64,000 nucleotides of DNA. It comes from Polynucleobacter sp. AP-Nino-20-G2. GTDB lineage: Bacteria; Pseudomonadota; Gammaproteobacteria; Burkholderiales; Burkholderiaceae. The stretch spans positions 603,130 to 667,129 of the forward strand of contig NZ_CP061313.1 of assembly GCF_018688235.1 (NCBI RefSeq). The letters are read 5' to 3'. The position numbers were made by a program, and so were the translations under genes. The notes beneath the pieces are model-generated. The model saw only the letters and a list, made by a program, of their open reading frames with translations, was not told the origin of the DNA and searched no databases. Below are positions 25,277-32,828 of the stretch, piece by piece. Numbering within the stretch: position 1 is the first letter of the stretch; each line of letters begins with the position of its first letter.

Positions 25277-26785
25277 TTAAGTTGGAAGTTGGCCTGCATT
25301 CAGAAGGCGGATGCAACTATCAACAGCACTTGGGTCAAATAAGATATCTCGCTGAGTCTCTAGTTCCTTCATTGCCACATCCATTCCTCGTGCGGGTCTA
25401 TATGGCCTATGAGAAGAGATGGCTTCAAGCGCATCGGCTACAGCAATAATGCGGGCTCCGAGCACGATTTCTGTTCCCTTGAGGCCTAAGGGGTATCCGG
25501 AGCCATCATAGCGCTCGTGGTGCTGGTGAACCATTTCTGCAACCGGCCAAGGAAAGGGAATGTCTTTGAGTATTTCATAACCCACTTGTGGATGAATTTT
25601 GATCATATCCATCTCCAGTGTTGAGAGCTTGGTGGGTTTAGTCAAAATTTCAATAGGAACCTGCATCTTCCCGATGTCATGAATGGAGGCAGCTAATTTG
25701 ATTCCATTACAGGTATCTGCATCTAAGCCCATATCTTGCGCAATTGCAAATGCAATTTTAGCCACCCGGTTTTGATGTCCCGCTGTGTAGGGATCTCTAG
25801 ATTCGACAGTTGCCGCCAGGGCTGCAACCGATTTGACCATCACATCAAAACGCTTTTCTCGCTCAAGTAGTGCTTCATGTCCATAAGACAGCAATTGCGC
25901 CAGCTCATCTAGCTTTGAAGCTTCATCTTCATGAAAAGCATTGGGTTCTGCGCCATAAATTGTGAGAACTGCGAATATAGATCCCAATCCATTTCTTAGG
26001 GGTAGCGCAATACTAGACTGGTAGCCATGTTTGATGGCTGATTCTCGCCAAGGCAACGTGTCTGGGTTTGTTAAGAAATTTTGATTAACAATAACTCGAC
26101 CCTCTCTGCCGGCGGTTCCAGTTGGGCCGTGGCCAAAGACATCATCTGCCCAGCTAATTTTGATGCTTTCCAAATAATGGTCTTGAGAGCCTGCTGAGAT
26201 AACGGGCCGAACCGTCTTTGCTGGATCCGACTCCAAGCTCCCAATCCAAGCCATTTTGTAGCCATGGGCAACAATAGAATCACATAGCTGCTTAAATAGT
26301 GACGATTCATCGGTGGCTGAAATAATAGCTTTATTAGCGCTACGTAATAACTGATATGCCCGATTTACTTTGTAGCCTTCTTTTTCCAGCTCTTTGATAA
26401 ATGTCATATCCTGATAGAGCACCAGGATTCCATCAATATCACCACTATTATTTCGAGTAGGTATTTTCGATGTCAGAATCCAGCTTTTCCTATTGCCCGA
26501 CCGAGTAAGTGCCTGCTCAAATGAAAGTATTGGCTCGCCATTGGCCATGAGTGTGCGATCAGTCTGCAGGTGGTAGTTAGCCTCATCGCTCGTCCAGGGC
26601 ATATCAAACTCTGTTTTACCAATAACTTCTGCAGGAGTTTTAAAGCCTGCATCTTCAGCGAATGCTTGATTGCAGTCGATAAATCGAGAATCCTTATCCT
26701 TCCAAAACATCCGAATTTGGAATGAATTAATAATGCGGTCTAAGAGCTCTTGATTTTTATCTGAACGATTCTCTGATGTCATCAT
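25277..26785 (-). CDS. PAS-GAF-HD-GYP protein, probable cyclic-di-GMP phosphodiesterase
   Basis: The 502-residue cytoplasmic protein has a PAS domain (about 12-130, with FIDCNQAFAEDAGF), a GAF domain (about 150-290) and an HD-GYP domain (about 310-495). The metal-site residues are present: the HD pair in ASIHDIGKMQVP (about residue 367), HHERYDGSGYPLGL, and IIAVADALEAISSHRPYRP. HD-GYP enzymes hydrolyse cyclic di-GMP. The GAF plus HD-GYP part closely resembles the protein at 31581-32801, pointing to a paralogous pair. PAS and GAF ligands are unknown. The start is one of two consecutive ATGs (26785, 26782). Confidence 0.93.
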   Translation of the reverse strand: MMTSENRSDKNQELLDRIINSFQIRMFWKDKDSRFIDCNQAFAEDAGFKTPAEVIGKTEFDMPWTSDEANYHLQTDRTLMANGEPILSFEQALTRSGNRKSWILTSKIPTRNNSGDIDGILVLYQDMTFIKELEKEGYKVNRAYQLLRSANKAIISATDESSLFKQLCDSIVAHGYKMAWIGSLESDPAKTVRPVISAGSQDHYLESIKISWADDVFGHGPTGTAGREGRVIVNQNFLTNPDTLPWRESAIKHGYQSSIALPLRNGLGSIFAVLTIYGAEPNAFHEDEASKLDELAQLLSYGHEALLEREKRFDVMVKSVAALAATVESRDPYTAGHQNRVAKIAFAIAQDMGLDADTCNGIKLAASIHDIGKMQVPIEILTKPTKLSTLEMDMIKIHPQVGYEILKDIPFPWPVAEMVHQHHERYDGSGYPLGLKGTEIVLGARIIAVADALEAISSHRPYRPARGMDVAMKELETQRDILFDPSAVDSCIRLLNAGQLPT

Positions 26786-27273
26786 CTTTTGCTCTGTTTG
26801 AATGGGGTTGATACCACATTAATTTGATTGCACTCCAATCTATCGCCCCTTGAAAATATGGGATTGAGTTGCTGCAAACTTTTTCTCATGGCGATACTTA
26901 AAGTATAGGTATTTTTCAAGTCAAGTGGGGGTAAATAAGACGAAGATAGTGTATGTATTCATAGAATTATTAGCGACAACTGGCTATTAGATTCCAGTGG
27001 CTGAAAGCCTTATTTGGGTTTACTCTTAGTAATCTAGTTCTAACTTAAGCGCTGGCTGATTTCGCATTAAGATTTGACGCCCGCAGAGTGTTCGGTAGGC
27101 GAGCACACATAGAAAGGCGATGCTCGTGGCTTGCAAGTACACAATATCTAGGCAATCCTTAGACATTTTGCGATTGCTGGATAATGAGAAGATTCAGTAT
27201 CCATAGGCATATTCAAGCTGCATAAATCATGAGCAATTTATATACATTTATCGTACAAAACGCATACGCAGAG
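26786..27273. other. 488-base intergenic region between HD-GYP gene and dusA
   Basis: No gene or RNA recognised. An inverted repeat CGAGCA/TGCTCG at 27100-27126 is weak. The region carries the promoters of the two divergent genes, but I cannot point to a convincing -35/-10 pair. It is followed by the 11-bp tandem repeat directly in front of dusA. Confidence 0.3.
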
Positions 27274-27302
27274 TGTGCAATTTCTGTGCAATTTCTGTGC
27301 AA
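27274..27302 (+). repeat. 11-bp tandem repeat immediately upstream of the dusA start
   Basis: TGTGCAATTTC occurs twice in tandem (27274-27284, 27285-27295) followed by a partial third copy TGTGCAA (27296-27302). The array ends at the base before ATG 27303 and occupies the place of the ribosome binding site. No Shine-Dalgarno is visible. Confidence 0.85.
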
Positions 27303-28427
27303 ATGACCGAAATTAGGCAAAGCGAACGACCTGATAGCCCTGTAAATACGGGGCTTCAGAAGAAGCGACTGGCCGTGGCGCCCATGATGGAATGGACGGA
27401 TCGCCATTGCCGCTCTTTTCATCGTACGCTGACTAAGGATGCCGTTCTTTATACAGAGATGGTGACAACGGGAGCGCTTATCCATGGCGATGTGCCGCGA
27501 CACTTAGATTATTCCCAAGATCAACACCCAGTTGTATTGCAATTAGGTGGCTCGGAGCCATCTGATTTGGCTAAAGCGGCTGAGTTAGCACAGCAGTGGG
27601 GCTATGACGAGATTGATCTGAATTGCGGCTGCCCATCCGAACGTGTTCAACGCGGTGCTTTTGGTGCTTGCTTAATGGCTGAGCCTAAGTTGGTTGCTGA
27701 TTGCGTTAAAGCAATGAAGTCGGCCGTTGATACCCCGATCACTGTAAAGCATCGGCTTGGCTTGGATTCAATGGATGCTGCTAACTCTGAGGCAGACTAT
27801 CAATTTGCACTGAACTTTATTCTGGCCGTTGCTGATGCTGGCGCAAGCCAGGTCACCATTCATGCGCGTAATGCTGTGCTGAAGGGTTTATCTCCTAAAG
27901 AGAATCGCAGTAAGCCACCCCTTCGCTATGAAGTGGCGGCAAAGCTACGTTTAGATGCTCAAAAGCAATTTCCGAATTTGAAGGTTTTGCTCAATGGTGG
28001 ACTAGAAAGTAATGAGCAAATTGCCGGCCACTGGGATGATTTTGATGGCTTTATGGTGGGCAGGGCGGCATATCATTTCCCAGCCATGTTGTTGGGCTGG
28101 GACGATCTCATCGCTACCGATGGCGAGGCAGCCGGGTATTTATTTAGCGAGACTGAATGGCATCGCATTCAGATTGCCTTAGTTAAGCAGGTTCAGGCCT
28201 GGTATGACGAATGCCGATCCAAAGACAAGCCTTTTTATATTGGAGCCTTTACCCGTCATATCCTGGGCTTAGCCCATGGTAGGGCAGGCTCCAGGTATTG
28301 GCGCCAACGCCTATCTGATCATCATGCCTTGGCTAAAGTCCAGAGCAAGGCCGCTATTGTGGATTTCTTTATCGATGCCAGCCTAACCCTCGGTGACTGG
28401 GCCGCCTTTGAGTTCGAGGGCGCTTAA
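27303..28427 (+). CDS. dusA: tRNA dihydrouridine synthase DusA
   Basis: An FMN enzyme that reduces U20/U20a in the tRNA D-loop. The 374-residue protein starts its TIM barrel with VAPMMEWTDRHCRSFHR and includes YTEMVTTGALIHG and VVLQLGGSEP. The DusA-specific NCGCPSERVQRGAFGACLM contains the catalytic Cys in GAC. KHRLGLD and the phosphate-binding NGGLES complete the picture. I chose ATG 27303; an in-frame GTG at 27273 would add ten residues translated from a tandem repeat. A tRNA-His gene follows 64 bases downstream. Confidence 0.95.
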   Translation: MTEIRQSERPDSPVNTGLQKKRLAVAPMMEWTDRHCRSFHRTLTKDAVLYTEMVTTGALIHGDVPRHLDYSQDQHPVVLQLGGSEPSDLAKAAELAQQWGYDEIDLNCGCPSERVQRGAFGACLMAEPKLVADCVKAMKSAVDTPITVKHRLGLDSMDAANSEADYQFALNFILAVADAGASQVTIHARNAVLKGLSPKENRSKPPLRYEVAAKLRLDAQKQFPNLKVLLNGGLESNEQIAGHWDDFDGFMVGRAAYHFPAMLLGWDDLIATDGEAAGYLFSETEWHRIQIALVKQVQAWYDECRSKDKPFYIGAFTRHILGLAHGRAGSRYWRQRLSDHHALAKVQSKAAIVDFFIDASLTLGDWAAFEFEGA

Positions 28428-28447
28428 GCCCTGCATCTAAGCCATTT

Positions 28448-28477
28448 TTGACAGGGTTTTGCCTCAAAAGCTATAAT
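28448..28477 (+). promoter_or_regulatory. Strong sigma70 promoter of tRNA-His
   Basis: A perfect TTGACA (28448-28453) and a perfect TATAAT (28472-28477) are separated by 18 bases, placing the start point a few bases before the tRNA. Confidence 0.85.
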
Positions 28478-28491
28478 CCTAGATCTTCAGT

Positions 28492-28568
28492 GGCGGACGT
28501 AGCTCAGTTGGTAGAGTCCCAGATTGTGATTCTGGTTGTCGCGGGTTCGAGCCCCGTCGTTCGCCCCA
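28492..28568 (+). tRNA. tRNA-His (anticodon GTG)
   Basis: A full cloverleaf can be drawn. The acceptor stem is GCGGACG (28493-28499) with CGTTCGC (28558-28564), and the extra 5' G-1 (28492) sits opposite C73 as required for tRNA-His. The anticodon arm is CCAGA-TTGTGAT-TCTGG, the T arm is GCGGG-TTCGAGC-CCCGT, and the encoded CCA is at 28566-28568. Its 3' 49 bases are repeated at 29625-29673, which marks it as an integration target. Confidence 0.97.
28520..28568 (+). repeat. Left att-like repeat: 3' half of tRNA-His
   Basis: These 49 bases, from the anticodon stem to the CCA end, recur at 29625-29673 with two mismatches (28535 G versus A; 28542 C versus A). Tyrosine integrases commonly use the 3' half of a tRNA gene as attB, and integration leaves the functional tRNA at one end. 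Confidence 0.85.
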
Positions 28569-28616
28569 TATTCTATATGGCTCTTAAGGTTTTTAGAGGC
28601 CTTAAAGGGGTTCCAA

Positions 28617-28640
28617 AAAAGTAACCACATGGTTACTTTT
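28617..28640 (+). terminator. Hairpin downstream of tRNA-His inside the element
   Basis: The perfect 10-bp inverted repeat AAAAGTAACC (28617-28626) / GGTTACTTTT (28631-28640) has an ACAT loop and ends in Ts. It could terminate tRNA-His transcription. It also contains two of the four AGTAACCA copies, so it may serve as a protein-binding site. Confidence 0.5.
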
Positions 28641-28879
28641 CTCATTTAAGTTCAGATAAGCCTCATTTCAAGCGCTCAGGATCATATTTTCCTGCGCGAC
28701 AACCAGATAGCGATACTTATGTTTCGCATCTAATCAGGTTGATGCTAGTCGGAATATCAAAAGACTGGTTGGCGGCAATCGGCCTCAAGTTACCAAATTC
28801 AGTAATACCCTACTTATGCAGAGTATTTGCTTTTGCTTTTTGTGGATAAGATTATTTTATTGTGAATTATTCAACCCAG

Positions 28880-28908
28880 TTGCTTGCCCTCATATTTATA
28901 TGTACAAT
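28880..28908 (+). promoter_or_regulatory. Promoter of brnTA
   Basis: TTGCTT (28880-28885) and TACAAT (28903-28908) are 17 bases apart. The -10 box lies inside the palindromic operator, as expected for an autorepressed toxin-antitoxin operon. Confidence 0.6.
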
Positions 28909-28916
28909 GTACATAT
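28898..28916 (+). promoter_or_regulatory. Palindromic operator of brnTA
   Basis: ATATGTACA-A-TGTACATAT is a perfect 9+1+9 palindrome that overlaps the -10 box and ends 8 bases before the preferred brnT start. BrnA is the DNA-binding antitoxin and the BrnT-BrnA complex is known to repress its own promoter, so this is the likely binding site. Confidence 0.75.
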
Positions 28917-28923
28917 TACTTCA

Positions 28924-29193
28924 TTGCGATTTGAATGGGAACCCAAAAAAGCTTCGGCTAATCTGAAAAAGCACGGCGTTTCGTTTGAAGAAGCGAAATC
29001 TGTGTTTTCTGATGAGGGTGCCAAATTAATTTCCGATCCCGATCATTCGGAGGATGAAGACAGATTTATTTTGCTAGGCGTAAGCCACGCTCTTCGGGCA
29101 ATTTTGGTTTGCCATTGTTATCGAAGTGAAGGTAATGCCATTCGTATTATTTCGGCTCGTAAGGCGACGCCTAAAGAGTCAAAAGCTTATTAA
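28924..29193 (+). CDS. brnT: BrnT family toxin (type II toxin-antitoxin)
   Basis: BrnT is a RelE-like ribonuclease toxin. The 89-residue product begins RFEWEPKKASANLKKHGVSF, a classic BrnT opening, and continues with EEAKSVFSDEG, DPDHSEDEDRFILLG and IRIISARKATPKE. The latter two hold the usual catalytic basic and acidic residues. I prefer TTG 28924, because the ATG at 28900 lies within the palindromic operator and upstream of the expected transcription start. The ATG would add eight residues. There is no Shine-Dalgarno for the TTG, so a near-leaderless start is possible. brnA follows after 11 bases. Confidence 0.88.
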   Translation: MRFEWEPKKASANLKKHGVSFEEAKSVFSDEGAKLISDPDHSEDEDRFILLGVSHALRAILVCHCYRSEGNAIRIISARKATPKESKAY

Positions 29194-29204
29194 AGGTGAT
29201 GAAC

Positions 29205-29414
29205 ATGCGTAAAGAATATGATTTCTCAAAAGCTCGTAAAAATCCATATGCTTCTATGCTCAAGAAGCCTATTACGATTCGTTTAGACGAAGATTCTGTT
29301 AGCTACTTTAAGTCCGTGTCAGAAGAAGTTGGCATTCCTTATCAAAGCCTCATTAATCTCTATTTGCGTGATTGTGCGGCATCTCATAAGAAGTTAAACC
29401 TTAGCTGGAAGTAG
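29205..29414 (+). CDS. brnA: BrnA family antitoxin
   Basis: The 69-residue partner of BrnT. It has the family opening RKEYDFSKARKNPYASMLKK, then a ribbon-helix-helix DNA-binding unit (ITIRLDEDSVSYFKSVSEE) and the C-terminal YQSLINLYLRDCA. It neutralises BrnT and should repress the operon through the palindrome at 28898-28916. ATG 29205 is chosen because AAGGTG is correctly spaced; in-frame starts at 29196 (GTG) and 29199 (ATG) are less likely. Confidence 0.9.
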   Translation: MRKEYDFSKARKNPYASMLKKPITIRLDEDSVSYFKSVSEEVGIPYQSLINLYLRDCAASHKKLNLSWK

Positions 29415-29624
29415 TTTGGAGGTGGGGTTAAATACCCCGAGCTCTGGTCGATGGCAGTTGTTGATCGCTGTTGAAATCTTAAAATAGACTCCTTCAGCTT
29501 GCTCAAGAGAATTTATCTTTTCATGGTTACTAGGATTTGTAAGCCTTTGATTTTATTGGGTTGAAAAATTGAAAAAGTAACCATGAATCACCTTGTAAGC
29601 CATATATCTCTTGATATAAGCCTT
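29415..29624. other. Non-coding right part of the element
   Basis: It contains a small hairpin GGGGT/ACCCC (29424-29438), perhaps ending the brnTA transcript, and the right-hand inverted pair CATGGTTAC/GTAACCATG (29522-29530, 29577-29585). No gene recognised. Confidence 0.4.
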
Positions 29625-29673
29625 CAGATTGTGATTCTGATTGTCGAGGGTTCGAGCCCCGTCGTTCGCCCCA
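29625..29673 (+). repeat. Right att-like repeat: partial copy of tRNA-His 3' half
   Basis: A 47/49 match to 28520-28568, including the anticodon loop, T arm, acceptor 3' strand and CCA. There is no 5' half, so it is not a tRNA. It marks the distal end of the inserted DNA and probably represents the original chromosomal tRNA end, now free to drift. Confidence 0.88.
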
Positions 29674-29687
29674 CGGATTTTCATTAA

Positions 29688-29712
29688 TAAAGACTCCTTT
29701 TCGGGGTCTTTA
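29688..29712. terminator. Bidirectional terminator beyond the element
   Basis: TAAAGACTCC (29688-29697) and GGGGTCTTTA (29703-29712) form a 10-bp stem with one G-T pair. It overlaps the stop codon of the minus-strand GGDEF gene. It probably served tRNA-His before the insertion and still serves the GGDEF gene. Confidence 0.8.
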
Positions 29713-31329
29713 TGCTTTGTGGGATGCTTTTCTTTTGTCTTGATACATGTTCTGATCAGCAACTTGTATTAGCTCATCTGGAGTTGATCCATCCTCCGGG
29801 AAAAGCGCTGCGCCAATACTGAAGGAGATTTTAAATGCCTGCTGCCCCACCAGAAATGGTAGCTCAAATTCTTCTTTTAGTCGTGCGATGGGCGCATCTA
29901 TATTTTCACGGGTTTGAATATTTTCAATAGCAATTAAAAATTCATCACCACCAATTCTTCCGATCGAGTCAGACTCCCTTACCCAGTAAGAAAGTTTTTT
30001 AGCAACCTCAATTAATACTTGATCCCCAACCAGATGCCCATGCTCATCATTTATCTTTTTAAAGCCATTCAAATCCAGTAGACATACAGCCAGCTTTGAA
30101 TTGTTCCGACTTGCAGTTTTAATGCCCTTTTCAATCCTGTCATAAATCAATCTTCTGCTAGGTAGTTTGGTTAGGAAATCATGGTTGGCTAATTCTTCAA
30201 CAGAGCTTAATAAACTATTTTTTTCTACCAACAATTTACTCAGCTGCATGTTAACTTTTGAATACCAGATGCCAATTCCCAGTACTATGGAGACGAAAAA
30301 AATAATCCCCCCTAAATAGCTCCACAGCGTAAGCTTTGCATTTTTATTTTCCCAGTAGGACAAGAAGAACTCAGGCTGAATTTCACTTTGTTCGGGCGCT
30401 AGACCTAGTTTTTTAAAAATGGTGGCAATTTTTTCCCAGCGTACCTCGCTAATCTGCCCGATAGGTATGTAGTCTGGCAAGATCAGTTCTTTAATGATTT
30501 GCGCTTCAAATAAGAGGTGATCCTTGCTTTTATATGATGCTGGGCCTTGATGAAGGTAGTCAACAGTCTCCTCCGTATGGTCCAGAGCGTATACCCAGCC
30601 CTTGATGGAGGCCCTTACAAATCGTTTAACAATATCGCCATTATTTTTTACATAAACACTACGCGCAAATAAGGCATCCCCGTAGAAGTCGATTCCAAAG
30701 TTGGCCGGGTCAATTATTTTGTAGGGCACATTTCTTTTTTTGAGAAAAAATGGCTCATTGCTAAGGTAGGCATTAATGGCATCGGCTTTTCCATTGATGT
30801 ATTCCTCCAACCCATTGCTGGACGTGGACATGACCGGAAGATCTGACGGCTTTATGCCAAGACTATTGAAGATGGCATATATTTCTGGGTTATCTTGCAG
30901 GGCGCGTAGGGCTAAATTCCGTTTACTGAGATTCCTAATTGAGTTCTCATACCCAGGTTTCACAAGCATGACTGCAGCCGAGCGCTGGAAGATATCAGCT
31001 ACAACGGTGACGGGCTTCATCTGCATGCTGATGAGCGCTAGGCCAGAGTTTCCAATTCCGAAATCTGCTCGCCCTGATAGCACCTCTTCGATAATTTGGG
31101 TTCTATTGCCATTACCTGGGATGATCTGGATATCTATCCCCTCATCCCTATAAAACCCTTTTGCTTCCGCCATGTAGAAGCCGGCAAATTGAAACTGTGG
31201 CATCCAGCGCAGTTGCAGGCTGACTTTATCCCTAGTGGGCCCCTTGGCGAAACATAATCCAGTGCTAAAGAAGCAAATAAGAGAACCGCACAATAGCGCT
31301 TGGCAGTATTTGGCGGTCGATTGACGCAT
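29710..31329 (-). CDS. Diguanylate cyclase with periplasmic NMT1/THI5-like sensor domain
   Basis: The 539-residue protein has a signal peptide (about 1-28) and a substrate-binding domain of the NMT1/THI5/SsuA type at about 35-310 (VSLQLRWMPQFQFAGFYMA). One transmembrane helix follows at about 337-355, then a GGDEF domain at about 370-535. The active-site motif GRIGGDEFLIAI is intact, so cyclic-di-GMP synthesis is expected; no EAL domain is present. The sensor resembles pyrimidine- and sulfonate-binding proteins, so it may report a small nutrient. The ligand is unknown. Its 3' end abuts the brnTA element. Confidence 0.93.
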   Translation of the reverse strand: MRQSTAKYCQALLCGSLICFFSTGLCFAKGPTRDKVSLQLRWMPQFQFAGFYMAEAKGFYRDEGIDIQIIPGNGNRTQIIEEVLSGRADFGIGNSGLALISMQMKPVTVVADIFQRSAAVMLVKPGYENSIRNLSKRNLALRALQDNPEIYAIFNSLGIKPSDLPVMSTSSNGLEEYINGKADAINAYLSNEPFFLKKRNVPYKIIDPANFGIDFYGDALFARSVYVKNNGDIVKRFVRASIKGWVYALDHTEETVDYLHQGPASYKSKDHLLFEAQIIKELILPDYIPIGQISEVRWEKIATIFKKLGLAPEQSEIQPEFFLSYWENKNAKLTLWSYLGGIIFFVSIVLGIGIWYSKVNMQLSKLLVEKNSLLSSVEELANHDFLTKLPSRRLIYDRIEKGIKTASRNNSKLAVCLLDLNGFKKINDEHGHLVGDQVLIEVAKKLSYWVRESDSIGRIGGDEFLIAIENIQTRENIDAPIARLKEEFELPFLVGQQAFKISFSIGAALFPEDGSTPDELIQVADQNMYQDKRKASHKA

Positions 31330-31580
31330 TTTTCAGTTATCCATATGCTCTAGGCGCCATAGTTGGAGCTGTTTCTTGGTATTAGCCATAGGGCTAACGT
31401 TAACATAAGCTTATGAATATTAGTATGAAATTTGTCTGGTTAGGGGTTTGCCTTATGTCTTGGGCAAATTGAGCATTCGAACCCCCTTTTTTCATCTTAT
31501 AGAGCCCATTGGTCTATAGGTGTAGACTGGTTACAGGGGCCCTCATTGCCTGGGCACTATGAATACGTAAGTGAGTTCAA

Positions 31581-32801
31581 TTGACTGAAAAGACACCCTT
31601 TACCCATTTTGGTGTGGCTGACCAGGTGGATCGTCGTACCGATATGGAGAAGCAAAATTGGGCGCTGTTAGCACATGCGGCGGCGACCACAGCATTGGCT
31701 CGCTCTAATAACACGCGTGACTTAATTGAGGGCGTCTGTCAGGGAGTAGTAAGCCAGTGGCCTTACATCCTTGCTTGGGTTGGCATCGCTGAGCATGATG
31801 AAAGAAAAACAGTTAGCGTTTTGGGTACGCATGGGCTGGCGGCTAAATATGCGGATGGTATAGATGTCACTTGGTCCGATTCAACTGTTTCTGGTCAAGG
31901 CCCTACGGGCTCGTGCATTGAGACAGGTGAGTCGCAGATCGTTATTGATACCGAAACAGATCCAGGATTCGCTCCTTGGAGAGAGCGCGCCAGAATTTAT
32001 GGTATCCGATCTTCCGTTGCAGTACCCATTAGGGATGATGTGCCTGAGCCGATAGGAGCATTCACTGTCTATGCATCTATACCCGATGCATTCGGTGATG
32101 CTGAGGTCAGGCTGTTTGAAAGCCTTGCCAAAGAGATTGGGTATGGCTTGAAGTCGATCGAGCGCGAGCATTTGCTTGATGAGGAGATTGCTAAAAAATT
32201 AAAGACCCAAGAACAGTTGGCCGATGCTCTGCGAGCCACGATTGAGGCGATGTCGAAAACAATGGAGTGGCGTGATCCTTATACGGCAGGGCATCAGAAA
32301 AGAGTTGCGAGTATCGCTGTTGCTATCGCGGAAAATTTAGCTTGGTCTGACGATAAGATCCGTGGGCTCTATATGGCAGCAATGGTCCATGATATCGGCA
32401 AGGTAGCGGTTCCTTCGGAGATTTTGACTAAACCGACTCGCCTGACTGATCTTGAAATGAGGTTGGTGCAGGAGCATCCAGAGACGGGCTATCAAATCCT
32501 GAAAGATGTGCCATTCCCATGGCCAATTGCTGAGATGGTGAGACAGCATCACGAGCGACTTGATGGCTCGGGTTACCCATTAGGCCTAAAAGGTGACCAA
32601 ATATTAGACGAGGCTAAGTTGATAGCGGTCGCCGATACGATTGAGGCCATGGCATCCCACAGGCCTTATAGACCTTCTTTAGGTTCAGAAGCTGCAATTA
32701 AGCAAATTCGTGCCGATGCTGGTACTAAGTTTGACCCTATTTATGTTGATGCTGCAGTGAAATTACTTGAGTCATCTGGTCTGCAACAATTTCTGACATA
32801 A
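31581..32801 (+). CDS. GAF-HD-GYP protein, probable cyclic-di-GMP phosphodiesterase
   Basis: A 406-residue cytoplasmic protein with a GAF domain (about 30-195; VSQWPYILAWVGIAEHDER, GQGPTGSCIETGESQIV) and an HD-GYP domain (about 215-400). The key residues MVHDIGKVAVP (about 266-276), HHERLDGSGYPLGL and LIAVADTIEAMASHRPYRP are present. It closely resembles the C-terminal two thirds of the protein at 25277-26785. The start is TTG 31581 with a weak Shine-Dalgarno; ATG 31644 is the alternative. It is followed after 27 bases by a GGDEF gene, so a phosphodiesterase and a cyclase are probably co-transcribed. Confidence 0.92.
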   Translation: MTEKTPFTHFGVADQVDRRTDMEKQNWALLAHAAATTALARSNNTRDLIEGVCQGVVSQWPYILAWVGIAEHDERKTVSVLGTHGLAAKYADGIDVTWSDSTVSGQGPTGSCIETGESQIVIDTETDPGFAPWRERARIYGIRSSVAVPIRDDVPEPIGAFTVYASIPDAFGDAEVRLFESLAKEIGYGLKSIEREHLLDEEIAKKLKTQEQLADALRATIEAMSKTMEWRDPYTAGHQKRVASIAVAIAENLAWSDDKIRGLYMAAMVHDIGKVAVPSEILTKPTRLTDLEMRLVQEHPETGYQILKDVPFPWPIAEMVRQHHERLDGSGYPLGLKGDQILDEAKLIAVADTIEAMASHRPYRPSLGSEAAIKQIRADAGTKFDPIYVDAAVKLLESSGLQQFLT

Positions 32802-32828
32802 GCGCTGAAGTCCAAAAGAGGAGTGTCT

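Larger units (their letters stand above)
28620..29583. repeat. Four copies of AGTAACCA near the element ends
   Basis: Copies lie at 28620-28627 (+), 28630-28637 (-), 29524-29531 (-) and 29576-29583 (+). Three continue as AGTAACCATG. They form one inverted pair near each end, with the element's genes between. With equal base frequencies fewer than 0.04 copies would be expected in 1.1 kb on both strands. Confidence 0.75.
28569..29673 (+). mobile_element. Small putative integrated element in tRNA-His carrying brnTA, no integrase seen
   Basis: The element is bounded by the intact tRNA-His and a 49-base repeat of its 3' half. About 1.1 kb lies between, coding only for a BrnT/BrnA toxin-antitoxin pair. 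The 8-mer AGTAACCA occurs four times as two inverted pairs near the two ends (28620-28637 and 29524-29583), which looks like arm-type recombinase sites. The tRNA's probable original terminator (29688-29712) now sits directly beyond the distal repeat, as expected if the DNA was inserted. No integrase or excisionase gene is visible, so it is a remnant or depends on an integrase encoded elsewhere. Confidence 0.75.

Noticed and set aside
29625..29673. A second tRNA-His gene
   Set aside because: Only the 3' half from the anticodon stem onward is present; no 5' acceptor strand or D arm precedes it.
29553..29762. A minus-strand protein of 69 residues across the distal tRNA-His repeat
   Set aside because: It overlaps the att-like repeat, a terminator and the end of the GGDEF gene, and has no recognisable features.
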